Origin: Burkholderia sp. Leaf177
GTDB taxonomy: Bacteria; Pseudomonadota; Gammaproteobacteria; Burkholderiales; Burkholderiaceae
Length of the DNA: 64,000 nucleotides
Reading direction: 5' to 3'
NCBI RefSeq assembly: GCF_001424345.1
Contig: NZ_LMPF01000024.1
Span: 76,122 to 140,121, forward strand
The position numbers and the translations under genes were made by a program. Positions 1-8,691 of this stretch are shown here, one piece after another; the stretch's first letter is position 1; each line of letters opens with the position of its first letter. The notes below the pieces were generated by a model. The model searched no databases, had not been told where the DNA came from, and saw only the letters and a program-made list of their open reading frames with translations.

Positions 1-6
1 GGCGGG

Positions 7-546
7 ACTTCATTTCTTTGTCCAACGGCGACAAAGAAACGAAGCAAAGAAAACGCCTTCCAACCGCTAATTCTTAAGTGTCCACAGCGTGCAGCGAGAG
101 CTTTATGGCACGCAAGAAGCACCTTTAGCGCATAACCACGTCCCGCTGAAACCCTCCCCCTCCGTCAACACATACCCACACGCTTCGCCACCAGTGTCGG
201 AATCCGTTGATACGGAAACCTGGCATACACATAACATTGGATTAAGCCTATAACAGGCCAAAGCATCTTGAACTACAAGCTTCGCTGCCAGTTCTGCGGC
301 TTGTCCCGTTTGGGCGCTAGCGCGCGCAGCGCGGAGGCCTAGTTAGTGGATTCCCACACTCGTGGCGAAGCGTGTGGGTATCCGTGAACGGAGGGGGAGG
401 ATTTCAACAGGAAGGGGTTATGCGCTGAGGGTGCTTCTTGCGTGCCAAGCAGTTGTCGCTGCACGCTGTGGACACTTAAGAATTAGCGGTTGAGAGGCGT
501 TTTCTTTGCTTCGTTTCTTTTTCGCCGTTGGAAAAAGAAATGAAGT
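7..546. repeat. Long imperfect inverted repeat (two 199-nt arms)
   Basis: The arms at 7-205 and 348-546 are near-reverse complements, separated by 142 nt. The outer ends read acttcattt and aaatgaagt, and the match continues through blocks such as aacgaagcaaagaaaacgc, ctaattcttaagtgtccac and cacacgcttcgcca. No gene is visible in 1-775. The structure could fold as a very long stem-loop. Its high arm identity without coding capacity suggests a dispersed chromosomal repeat rather than an insertion sequence, because no transposase is present. Confidence 0.75.
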
Positions 547-734
547 GCCGCCACGCACAGTGGCTAACGGTGATAAAGAGAACAGCTAAGACAGAACCCA
601 CGAAGACCTAAGCAGCACCAACCCAGCATCAACCCCGACCGCTACAAAGCAACTGCCCGAGCGCCAGCGTTAAACCTTGCGAAAGAAAGTGCCGCCACGC
701 ACAGTGGCCAACAGTGATAAAGAAAACAGCCAAC
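543..734. repeat. Direct repeat pair downstream of the inverted repeat
   Basis: A roughly 48-nt unit starting aagtgccgccacgcacagtg occurs at 543-590 and again at 687-734, 144 nt apart, with a few substitutions. The first copy starts inside the outer end of the right inverted-repeat arm. This suggests that the inverted repeat and the direct repeat belong to one composite repeated element. Confidence 0.6.
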
Positions 735-775
735 CCGTAACGCGCAAAAACCCAAAAAGCACACCCCCGCCCCAT

Positions 776-1897
776 CTACATCACCCCCTCCCGAGCGCCA
801 GCGACCCTCCCTTCCCTCCCCTCCCGAATCCCCTGTACCTTGCGCTCATCTATCGCGCGTTGATAGACCCCCAAATGATCCGCGCAAACGCGCTGCACCG
901 AAAACCTCTCCATATCGCGGCTCGCCCGCTCCTTATACTGCGCCCGCACCGGCGAATCCATCAACAACCAGCCAATCTTCGCCGCCAATTGCCGCGGCTC
1001 CTCCGGCTCCACCAACACCCCCGCACCCTTCTCGAGCATCTCAGGAACACCCCCGACCCGGGTCGCGACAATCGCACAACCCGCCTCGCGCGCTTCACTC
1101 AACACCAACGGCCCCGGCGCCTGGTGCGGCGCAAACACAAAAACATCGGCGGATGCAAGATAAGCCCGCGGATCAGCCACAAAACCCGTGAACGTCACAT
1201 AGTTCGCAATCCCAAGTTCTTCAGCCAAAACTTCCATCAACCCGCGGTCGGGTCCGTCACCCACGAGATAAAGCTGTGCATCGTGCGTGTGGCGTACGAG
1301 CGCAAACGCATGCAGGATATCCGCAATGCCGTTGCGCTCGAACATCGAGGAAACACACACCACGGCAGGACGCTGCAGATCGAGCGGTCGCGGCGACGGC
1401 CGGCCGTGATAACGCGGCGATCCAACCGTTCCGCTTGGAACCACACTCAGGATTCCAGCTGAAACGCCGCGCTCCAGCATGACGTCGCCCACCGCGTGAC
1501 TTACCACGATCACCCGATCGCCAAAACGCATCAGCGACGCACTTTTCTGAATATCCTGATGTATGGTCGTGACCAGCGCGAAGCGCCGGCGCATGCTGCC
1601 AAAACGCGATATCAACGCGCCGGTCATCATGTGCGCATGAACCACATCGGGATTGAAGCGCTCGATCAACCGGCCAAATCCCGCGATCATCGCAGGCACG
1701 CGCCACGGCTGGCGCGACTGCTGAAGCAGCACGTGCGTCACGCCATGACGACGCAGCAACGACTCGTAACTTCCGCCCGATGACGCAACGGCAACATCGT
1801 GTCCGTTACGCGCCTGCGTACAGGCGAGATCGATCATTGCATTGACGGTGCCATTGCCGTTGCATTGCGCATGTGTGGCCAGGTGAACGATTTTCAT
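776..1897 (-). CDS. GT4-type glycosyltransferase, last gene of the leftward EPS operon
   Basis: This 373-residue protein, starting MKIVHLATH, has the two-domain GT-B layout of GT4 retaining glycosyltransferases, which add sugars from nucleotide sugars to a lipid-linked repeat unit in the cytoplasm. The C-terminal domain has the nucleotide-binding segment GPLVLSEAREAG and a GGVPEM loop. The first glutamate of the EX7E motif is replaced by alanine. An upstream in-frame ATG at 2041 would add 48 basic, low-complexity residues overlapping the preceding gene, so the start at 1897 is preferred. The C-terminus ends in an Arg/Gly/Glu-rich tail encoded by a purine-rich stretch. The donor and acceptor are unknown. 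Confidence 0.85.
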   Translation of the reverse strand: MKIVHLATHAQCNGNGTVNAMIDLACTQARNGHDVAVASSGGSYESLLRRHGVTHVLLQQSRQPWRVPAMIAGFGRLIERFNPDVVHAHMMTGALISRFGSMRRRFALVTTIHQDIQKSASLMRFGDRVIVVSHAVGDVMLERGVSAGILSVVPSGTVGSPRYHGRPSPRPLDLQRPAVVCVSSMFERNGIADILHAFALVRHTHDAQLYLVGDGPDRGLMEVLAEELGIANYVTFTGFVADPRAYLASADVFVFAPHQAPGPLVLSEAREAGCAIVATRVGGVPEMLEKGAGVLVEPEEPRQLAAKIGWLLMDSPVRAQYKERASRDMERFSVQRVCADHLGVYQRAIDERKVQGIREGREGRVAGAREGVM

Positions 1898-1991
1898 GAC
1901 TAGTTTTGCTTCGAGGTTGGACGGCGCCTGGGGCGCCGGGGCCCTTCTTTCTTCTTGCTGGCTATCGTCACGCGCCGAACGGCGCGCAACA

Positions 1992-3233
1992 TCAATACGA
2001 GTCGATTGCTTCCCGGTAAACCGCTGCCGTCTGCGCCGCAATCACCGGCAGGTCGAAGTGGGCGCGCGCATAAGCACGGCACGCCTCCTCCGTTGGCAAC
2101 GTCCTGCGGCCGAGCAACGCGCCGCTCAACCCCGCGCCCAAGGCCTGGAAACCGCCGGCTTCGAGTACGAGGTCTGGACTCAGCGGCGCCACGGCTTCCG
2201 GCAAACCGCCGACCGGCGTCACGATTACGGGCGTGCCGCTCGCAAGCGATTCAATGGTCGTCAGTCCAAATCCTTCCAGCGCGACCGTCGGCACAACCGA
2301 CACGTTCGCGGCGCGATACCAGAGCGGCAGCGCTTCATCGGCGACAAAACCAGCGAGACGCACATGTTGCGAAAGCCCGCGATGATCGATCCTCGCCTGC
2401 AACGCGGCCATCAGCGGACCTTTCCCGGCAATAGTCAGGAGTACGTCTGGAACGGACTGTCGCACGATGAACATCGCATCGATAAGATCTTCCAGGCCCA
2501 TGCGCGAGACCAGCCGGCGCACGCAAAACAAGATGGGACGATCCTGCGGCAGTCCGAGCGCGTTACGTGCCGCATGCTGATCGACGCCGGTGCTGAAGTG
2601 ATTCACATCCACGCAACCGGGCACGATGCGGATCGTGTCCGCCTTCACGCCGTATTGCTTTTGCAAGACGTTGCCGAACGCCTGGGACAACACGATGTGC
2701 CGGTCCCCTTGCTGATACACATGCCGCTCCAGCGCCCGGCGTGCGCCCGCGCTTGCCTGGCCACGCGCACCGTGGGCCGATTCATCGCCCCATGGCCCGT
2801 GGAAGTGGATCACCTTCGGCACGCGCTTGAACTTGCCGAGCACCGGCGCCGCGTACAGCGCAAAGTGCGCCGCCACCACGTCGGGCTTACGTGCATCGCG
2901 CATTTCCGTAGCCGAACGGCGCACGGCACGCAGGCGCTTCAACAGCGGCGCGTCGGCTTCGGCGAACGGCGTCACCACGCCATTCGTGGAGGCATGCACG
3001 TTCTTCGTGCCCGCGACCAGCCCGCGAACCGATACACCTTGCGCCGGCAGCGACTGGATCAGCGCGGTCACCATGCGGTCGAGACCGCCGGGACGCTCGT
3101 CGAACCAGTTCATGCCAATTTGCAGCGAGTCGATCTTGCGCTCGCCGGACGTGTCTTTCGAGGCCTGGTTCATAGGTGCTTTGACACTTGGAGTTGCCCC
3201 CGGGATCATCGTGGATTTCAATACCGTGCTCAT
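1992..3233 (-). CDS. GT4-type glycosyltransferase
   Basis: This 413-residue GT-B glycosyltransferase has an intact EX7E motif in EGFGLTTIESLASG, followed by the GGLPEAV loop of the nucleotide-sugar site. A glycine-rich acceptor-side loop, RPGGLDRMV, lies near residue 50, after a roughly 35-residue N-terminal extension. Its start overlaps the stop of the upstream glycosyltransferase by four bases (ATGA), so the two are translationally coupled. It probably builds the same exopolysaccharide repeat unit as its neighbours. The specificity cannot be read from sequence. Confidence 0.88.
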   Translation of the reverse strand: MSTVLKSTMIPGATPSVKAPMNQASKDTSGERKIDSLQIGMNWFDERPGGLDRMVTALIQSLPAQGVSVRGLVAGTKNVHASTNGVVTPFAEADAPLLKRLRAVRRSATEMRDARKPDVVAAHFALYAAPVLGKFKRVPKVIHFHGPWGDESAHGARGQASAGARRALERHVYQQGDRHIVLSQAFGNVLQKQYGVKADTIRIVPGCVDVNHFSTGVDQHAARNALGLPQDRPILFCVRRLVSRMGLEDLIDAMFIVRQSVPDVLLTIAGKGPLMAALQARIDHRGLSQHVRLAGFVADEALPLWYRAANVSVVPTVALEGFGLTTIESLASGTPVIVTPVGGLPEAVAPLSPDLVLEAGGFQALGAGLSGALLGRRTLPTEEACRAYARAHFDLPVIAAQTAAVYREAIDSY

Positions 3234-4495
3234 GTTTTCACCGAAACAGTCTCGCGGTGCGACCGCGTATTGTGGTTTGCTTTTTTGCCAATCTTGCGGT
3301 TCGCGGCGATCTCTTCGAACAGCGCGAGATACCGTGCCGCCATGGTCTGCCAGGACAACGTCGCGGCGAGCGCCTGCGCCGCATGGCCCATGTCGCGCGT
3401 GCGCACCGGGTCGGATGCGAGCCGCGTGATGGCGTCGGCGAGGGGACGTTCATCGTCCGGATCGTCCAGCACCACGCCGCACTCGGGCGTGATGACTTCC
3501 GCGCCGCCCGATGTATGCACGGTGATCACCGGCAAACCCGATGCCAGTGCTTCGAGCATGACGAGGCTCATCGCTTCATAACGCGATGGAAAAACGAAGG
3601 CATCGGCGCAACGCATCAGCGCCGGCATGTCGCGGATCATGCCCACGAAATGCACGCGGTCGGCAATCCCGAGTTCCGCGGCCATCGCCGGATAAGGACT
3701 CTTTTCCGTACCGGCCGCGACCGTCAGATGAACGCTCGGCGAGCACGTGACCATGGCGCGAAGCACGGTATCGATGTTCTTGCGGCCCGTGCGTATATCG
3801 CCGGCAAAAAGCAGCATGAACGGCGTTTCGGGAAGCTTGAAACGCGCGCGCTGCGATGTCTGCGAAGGATCTGGAGAGAACTCGACGTTATCCACGCCGT
3901 TGTGAATCACGCGGATCTTGTCGCGCGGCATGCCGAGATCGACCAGTTCGGTGGCGACCTTTTCCGATACCGGCACGAGCACGCCGGCGCGCTTGAATGC
4001 CCAGCGCTCGCACCATGAATTCAGCCGCGTGAACAACACCTGGTACGCGGCGTACGGGCCGCCGCTCAGGCGAAACGGGTAATAACCGCTCTTGAACCAG
4101 CCGGTGTGAACGAAGTGAATGGCGCTGACATCCGAACGCGTCCACGCGATAAAACCATTGACCTGCACGACATCGAATTCGGCGCGATGGGCGCGGATCC
4201 AGGCCGCTGCGCGCAACGCGAAAGCCTGGTATTTCAGCAAGCGCGTGGGCACGCGGCTCGGCGCAATCCGCACGACGGTGATGCGCGGATGACGGGACAG
4301 GGTTTCATCGACCGTCGTGCTGAGCAACGTGACCGAGTGGCCCGCAGCGAGCGCCGCTTGCACGACCTCGTAGTTGACACGCCCTTGTCCGTCGTTCTTG
4401 CCGACGGTATGGGTGACGATAAGCAGGTTCATGCGATCCTCGTTGGATACTGAAAGGCCGGCCGTGCGATCGGCCCGCTCGACAATGGCGTTCAT
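3230..4495 (-). CDS. GT4-type glycosyltransferase
   Basis: This 421-residue GT4 protein begins its first Rossmann domain at MNLLIVTHTVGKNDGQG, residue 22, so translation could also start at 4432. The distal domain has RYEAMSLVMLEALASG with both EX7E glutamates and a SGGAEVI loop. The ATG at 4495 overlaps the stop of the membrane protein upstream by four bases, which favours the longer start and shows tight operon coupling. It most likely transfers a hexose during exopolysaccharide repeat-unit assembly at the inner face of the cytoplasmic membrane. Confidence 0.88.
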   Translation of the reverse strand: MNAIVERADRTAGLSVSNEDRMNLLIVTHTVGKNDGQGRVNYEVVQAALAAGHSVTLLSTTVDETLSRHPRITVVRIAPSRVPTRLLKYQAFALRAAAWIRAHRAEFDVVQVNGFIAWTRSDVSAIHFVHTGWFKSGYYPFRLSGGPYAAYQVLFTRLNSWCERWAFKRAGVLVPVSEKVATELVDLGMPRDKIRVIHNGVDNVEFSPDPSQTSQRARFKLPETPFMLLFAGDIRTGRKNIDTVLRAMVTCSPSVHLTVAAGTEKSPYPAMAAELGIADRVHFVGMIRDMPALMRCADAFVFPSRYEAMSLVMLEALASGLPVITVHTSGGAEVITPECGVVLDDPDDERPLADAITRLASDPVRTRDMGHAAQALAATLSWQTMAARYLALFEEIAANRKIGKKANHNTRSHRETVSVKT

Positions 4496-6165
4496 GGGAC
4501 CAGCGGCGAAGGCAACGCAATGCTTTGCTGGGCGGCGGTACCGGAAGGCGCCAGCGTTTCAGCATCGGCGGCGCGCTGTTGCGCTTTCATCCGTCGACTG
4601 ACGCGCGTCTGCATTTCGAGCGCATAGCGCCGTCCGGCAACCGGCAGCATCACGCCGATAAAAAAGAACAACCCGCCTCCGCCCACGAGCGTGTTGAGGA
4701 ACACCATCATTGCAAGGATGCCGAAGGCGGCGGCTGTGCCGGCCACGGCAAAGCGATCGTTCTTGCGACCGAAGCTCGCAACGAATGCACGCAGCACCAG
4801 CATCGCCACGCCGGCGACGTAAAGCAGCGTGCCCGGCCAGCCCAGAACGAAAGGCACTTCCATCAGGCCGCTGTCGAAGTCGACGCTGCTCGACGACGAA
4901 CTGTCGCCGGAGAGCTTCGAACCAAGGCCGGTCATGCCGAGTCCCTGTCCGGCGATGTTGGTCGTCATCTCCGAGAGGAAATGTTTGTAGATCTCGGTAC
5001 GCGTCTGGTAGCTGTCGTCCTGATCGAGCTGCGTGACCGTTTCTAAACGCGCCGTGGCCTTTTCAGTGATCTCGTCCACCATCAGCGCTGGCGAACACAA
5101 CAGCACGATCGCGGCGATAGCGCCAGCCAGGCGCAGGCGGCTGCGGCCATCGAGCATGATGAACAGATACAGCAGACCGATGCCGAGACCGCCGAGCACG
5201 CTGCGCGACATGGTGCCGATCAGCGCCGGAACCGCCAGGCCGCCGGCGAGCATCGCCATCTTGTTGCGCGCGGCGAGCGTCATCACCAGGCAGACCATCA
5301 TGGCAATCGCGAACGGACCCGACGAGTTCATCGTGCTCGATACACGCATGGAATACGGCAAGGCGACGCCTTCGGAGACCATCCCCGAATTCTGCAGCCA
5401 GAACGCGTCCCATGCCGGCGGATTGACGTACTGGAACACGCCATACGCCGCGATCACGAAACCGCCGAAGACGAAGGTCTTGAGCAGGACACGATGATAT
5501 TCGGGGTAATGCCGCCACGTGACCAGCACATGGAAACCGACGAGCACCGGAAACAGCCACGAGATCAGCACGTACGACGCGGCCGCAATGCCTGCTCCCA
5601 CCATGCCGATGAAATAGCCATACAGCGTGGCGAGCACGATCAACGTAAGCGGGATTGCCCGCCGTTGCATCAGCACGCGAAAGTGGGTCAGCAGGTTCAC
5701 GCCGCAAATTGCAGCGGCCATCACCGGGGCCAGCATGATGAGGCTGCGATCGCTGAACGCGCCGTTGAAATAGTCGGCAAGGCGCCGCACTTCGGGCGTC
5801 AGGAAAAACAGCCACAGCACGAACGACAGGTAATGCGCGGGCGAACGCCGGAAAAGCAGCGCGGCGACCATCAGTGCGCCGGCGGGAAAAATGAATTCGA
5901 GCAAGCGGCCCTGGTGCAGCACCAGGAGCAGAATGGTGATCGCCGTGAATCCCACAGGGGCGATCATCAGGCGGCGCCGTCGAGCCGCTTCAGCGCGCTT
6001 TTTCGCCTCGGGCGAAATGCCGGCGCTCGCGGCGCGCGCGCCCTGACCGGACGCCGATGAGTCGGCGGCCATCTTCTCGCGCTGCGCCATCCAAGGCGTT
6101 TTCCACGTCTCGACGTGTCCATCCTGCGACTCGTCTCGAACATTCGTGATCGAAACACTCGACAT
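4492..6165 (-). CDS. O-antigen ligase/Wzy-like polysaccharide polymerase (membrane protein)
   Basis: This 557-residue integral membrane protein has about ten hydrophobic segments between residues 70 and 510, a cytoplasmic Ala/Arg-rich N-terminus and a charged C-terminal tail. The large hydrophilic loop near residues 360-430 between late membrane spans is the hallmark of the Wzy_C/WaaL superfamily, which polymerises or ligates undecaprenyl-linked glycans in the periplasm. As first gene of a four-gene unit with three glycosyltransferases, a Wzy role in exopolysaccharide polymerisation is the best inference. Polymerase and ligase cannot be separated on sequence alone. Confidence 0.78.
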   Translation of the reverse strand: MSSVSITNVRDESQDGHVETWKTPWMAQREKMAADSSASGQGARAASAGISPEAKKRAEAARRRRLMIAPVGFTAITILLLVLHQGRLLEFIFPAGALMVAALLFRRSPAHYLSFVLWLFFLTPEVRRLADYFNGAFSDRSLIMLAPVMAAAICGVNLLTHFRVLMQRRAIPLTLIVLATLYGYFIGMVGAGIAAASYVLISWLFPVLVGFHVLVTWRHYPEYHRVLLKTFVFGGFVIAAYGVFQYVNPPAWDAFWLQNSGMVSEGVALPYSMRVSSTMNSSGPFAIAMMVCLVMTLAARNKMAMLAGGLAVPALIGTMSRSVLGGLGIGLLYLFIMLDGRSRLRLAGAIAAIVLLCSPALMVDEITEKATARLETVTQLDQDDSYQTRTEIYKHFLSEMTTNIAGQGLGMTGLGSKLSGDSSSSSSVDFDSGLMEVPFVLGWPGTLLYVAGVAMLVLRAFVASFGRKNDRFAVAGTAAAFGILAMMVFLNTLVGGGGLFFFIGVMLPVAGRRYALEMQTRVSRRMKAQQRAADAETLAPSGTAAQQSIALPSPLVP

Positions 6166-6296
6166 CGTGCAATCCTGAAAAGTAGAGGTCGGCTCGGTTG
6201 AGCGTGCATTGCACGCAGCCTCGCGTCCTCTGTGTCATTTGGAAACGTCCAATGCCGACGTTGGGCACCTGCATGATCAAACGTGCTGCTACGGCG

Positions 6297-6809
6297 TCAG
6301 ATCAATTCGACTACATCGATACAACCCGCCGTCCTCGCCGCGCCCAGGTTCAGCCGGCTTTTGCGTACGAGTCCGATCGTGCGCACCCCGCGCTCGTCGA
6401 ACGGTCCTTCGTTCTTGCGAAAACCAAATGCTTCGTAAAATCCGCGCAATCCAACCGGCGCGAGCAAACGGATACTGCGTCCCGGCCACCGTTCGCCTGC
6501 CGTCGCGATCACCCGCTCGATCAGCGCGTGCGCGGTGCCATCGCAGCGCCGCAGCGGACTTGTCAGGATCTTGTCCACCAGGACTTCCGCGCTTCCCGCC
6601 GCGCCTTCTTGCAAACGCGCATAAGCAATGACGGGCATCGAACGGGAAATGTCTTCGACGGCGAAGACATGAACCGACGTTTCGTCGCGCCCGTCCGGGT
6701 CCAGATGCACGCAGGACTGTTCGACAACGAACACAGCGCTCCTTGCCCGGAGGATCAAATACAGCTCCCGCGCGGTGATCTGCTCGAAGTCGAGGGCTTT
6801 CCAGTTCAT
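6297..6809 (-). CDS. ElaA-family GNAT N-acetyltransferase
   Basis: This 170-residue GNAT-fold protein begins MNWKALDFEQ. It carries features of the ElaA group: RSAVFVVEQSCVHLDPDG near residue 25, an AYARL beta strand, and a GLRGFYEAFGFRKN segment forming the end of the acetyl-CoA site. It is expected to transfer an acetyl group from acetyl-CoA to an unidentified amine. An ATG 33 nt upstream (6842) is possible, but family members begin at the chosen methionine. The C-terminus runs about 20 residues past the usual family end. The gene is divergent from the carrier-protein operon. Confidence 0.85.
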   Translation of the reverse strand: MNWKALDFEQITARELYLILRARSAVFVVEQSCVHLDPDGRDETSVHVFAVEDISRSMPVIAYARLQEGAAGSAEVLVDKILTSPLRRCDGTAHALIERVIATAGERWPGRSIRLLAPVGLRGFYEAFGFRKNEGPFDERGVRTIGLVRKSRLNLGAARTAGCIDVVELI

Positions 6810-7144
6810 GTCCCGGTCCGGTCGTGAGGAGGCCGGCAGCACCGGCTTGTTCCATGTTCATACGATACGTCGCCAACCGCGCAGCTTCCGTGCGGCATCG
6901 CACCGACGCCACCCCTTGTCAATTCGTTAAATACGGTCATCGGAGAGCAATCCGGCAATGAGGAACGGCAGCGAGAAAAAGCCCGGCATCCAGCAACATG
7001 GAATGACCGCCCGGCTTCACAACAAGCGTGCCGTTACGGATTGCAAGACCAACCCGATCCGGTAACGCAACGAGCCAAGTTGAAACGGCAGCGGCCGGTT
7101 TTAGGTGACACACCTTTAGTGACGCTTCTTTGGGGGGCTATTAA
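6810..7144. promoter_or_regulatory. Divergent intergenic region with a short palindrome before the carrier-protein operon
   Basis: This 335-nt gap holds no credible gene. At 7103-7115 the sequence aggtg-aca-cacct forms a perfect 5-bp inverted repeat, and it sits in a tttaggtgac/tttagtgac near-direct repeat (7100-7122). A G-run at 7132-7137, seven bases before the ATG at 7145, is the only Shine-Dalgarno-like element. The palindrome is a possible operator, but this is weak evidence. Confidence 0.35.
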
Positions 7145-7396
7145 ATGAAATCCGCATTGCGCCGCATCCTTACCGAATCCGCCCGGCTCGACGTGCCGGC
7201 CGAATCACTCGCTGACGACGCCGATCTGTATGCAGCGGGGCTGTCGTCGCTGGCAACCGTTCATCTGATGCTCGCCGTGGAAGACGAGTTCAACATCGAG
7301 ATTCCCGATCGCATGCTCACGCGGCGGCTGTTTTCGTCTATCGATGCACTCGCTGCAGCGGTGACCGAGCTGCAACAGGCCCAGGCGGCCGCATGA
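7145..7396 (+). CDS. Acyl carrier protein-like (stand-alone carrier protein)
   Basis: This 83-residue protein has the four-helix carrier-protein pattern. The motif DLYAAGLSSLATVHL near residue 30-45 supplies the serine for 4'-phosphopantetheine attachment, with LSS in place of the common DSL. It is followed by VEDEFNIEIPDRML. It is predicted to be the acceptor of the amino acid activated by the ligase encoded at 8692-9726. The gene overlaps the next by four bases (ATGA at 7393-7396), so the two are co-translated. The Ala/Gln-rich tail after residue 75 is ordinary for the family. Confidence 0.9.
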   Translation: MKSALRRILTESARLDVPAESLADDADLYAAGLSSLATVHLMLAVEDEFNIEIPDRMLTRRLFSSIDALAAAVTELQQAQAAA

Positions 7397-8688
7397 ACGC
7401 CCCGGTGCAGGCCGCTGTGTTGACAGCGAACGCCGACCACGCTGCAGTCACTGCGGCGCAGATCGTGGAAGAGGTACGGCAGGCATCGGCTGAACCTTTC
7501 TGGCTCGCCGCCACGCGACGTGTCGCGCAGGTCGCCGCACAGCACGCTGCCGCGGTCGATCGCGAAGCACGTTTCCCGGTTGAAGCGTTCGAAGCCATGC
7601 GCCGCGAGCGGCTTATGTCGGCGATGGTGCCGGCGAAACTCGGCGGCGCCGGCCTCACGCTTTCCGAAATCGCGCGCATTAGCGAAACGCTCGGGCACGC
7701 GTGTTCGTCGACGGCAATGGTCTACGCGATGCATCAAAGCCAGGTGGCGTGCCTTGTCGATCAAGGCAACGACGTTCCCTGGATTCGCCAGACGATCGCC
7801 CGCCTGATCGATGAACAATGGCTGCTGGCTTCCGCCACGTCGGAAGAAACGATTGGCGGCAACATGCGCAACAGCGCCTGCGCGGTCGAACTGACCGACG
7901 GCGCGTTTCGCATCGAAAAACTCGCGCCGACCATTTCATACGGCGCGCATGCCGACTGCATCCTGGTCACTGCGCGCCGCAGCGCCGACGCAAGTCCGTC
8001 CGACCAAGTGCTGATCGTGGCGCCGCGCAACTGCTTCATGCTGGAAAAGCGCGGCGGCTGGGATTCGCTCGGCATGCGCGGAACGTGTAGCGAAGCCTTC
8101 CGGCTGACCGCCACGGGACGCGCCGCGCAGATCCTGCCCGTGCCGTTCGCCCAGATCGCGGACCAGACCATGTTGCCGGTCTCGCACACGCTCTGGGCCG
8201 CGGTCTGGATCGGCATCACGTCCGACGCCGTGAATCGCGCGCATCAGTTTTTCCGCGCGCAGGCACGCGGCAAGCCCGGCGCGCTGCCGCCTTCGGCGGG
8301 ACGCCTCGCCAACGCGGTTGCGCAATTGCGGATGATGCAGGCACGCCTGAAGGACGCACTCGATGCCGCCAGCGTTGCGTCGACCGAACGCGTGGCGCGC
8401 GATGCCCGTGAAGCATGCGACTTCGATACGCCCCTCGGCGCGTCGTTGAGCCTGGCATCGGACATGAACACGCTCAAGCTCAGCATTTCATCGGCGGCGC
8501 TCGAGGTCGTGCAGGAAACGCTGATGATCTGCGGCATGGCAGGATACAAAAACAACACTGAATACAGCGTCGGGCGTCATCTGCGCGATCTTTTTTCCGC
8601 GCCCTTGATGATCAGCAACGATCGCATCCAATTGAACACGGCAAACCTGCTGCTCGCGCAGCGCACGCCGGCTACGGGGAGAATCTAG
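7393..8688 (+). CDS. Acyl-CoA dehydrogenase-like flavoprotein
   Basis: This 431-residue protein has the acyl-CoA dehydrogenase fold: a helical N-terminal domain (VPAKLGGAGLTLSEIARI, residues ~75-95), a central beta domain and a C-terminal helical domain ending near YSVGRHLRDLFSAPLM. It probably binds FAD. Members such as PigA and PltE oxidise prolyl groups held on carrier proteins. Encoded between a carrier protein and its amino-acid ligase, this enzyme is more likely to dehydrogenate an aminoacyl-S-carrier protein than to act in beta-oxidation; that is an inference. The ligase ATG follows three bases after its stop. Confidence 0.85.
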   Translation: MNAPVQAAVLTANADHAAVTAAQIVEEVRQASAEPFWLAATRRVAQVAAQHAAAVDREARFPVEAFEAMRRERLMSAMVPAKLGGAGLTLSEIARISETLGHACSSTAMVYAMHQSQVACLVDQGNDVPWIRQTIARLIDEQWLLASATSEETIGGNMRNSACAVELTDGAFRIEKLAPTISYGAHADCILVTARRSADASPSDQVLIVAPRNCFMLEKRGGWDSLGMRGTCSEAFRLTATGRAAQILPVPFAQIADQTMLPVSHTLWAAVWIGITSDAVNRAHQFFRAQARGKPGALPPSAGRLANAVAQLRMMQARLKDALDAASVASTERVARDAREACDFDTPLGASLSLASDMNTLKLSISSAALEVVQETLMICGMAGYKNNTEYSVGRHLRDLFSAPLMISNDRIQLNTANLLLAQRTPATGRI

Positions 8689-8691
8689 GAC

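Noticed and set aside
1237..1783. Small frames inside the first glycosyltransferase gene
   Set aside because: They are out-of-frame shadows of the glycosyltransferase coding sequence.
1896..3581. Long plus-strand open frame (about 560 codons)
   Set aside because: It runs antisense to two well-supported glycosyltransferase genes, and its product is Arg/His-rich with no domain.
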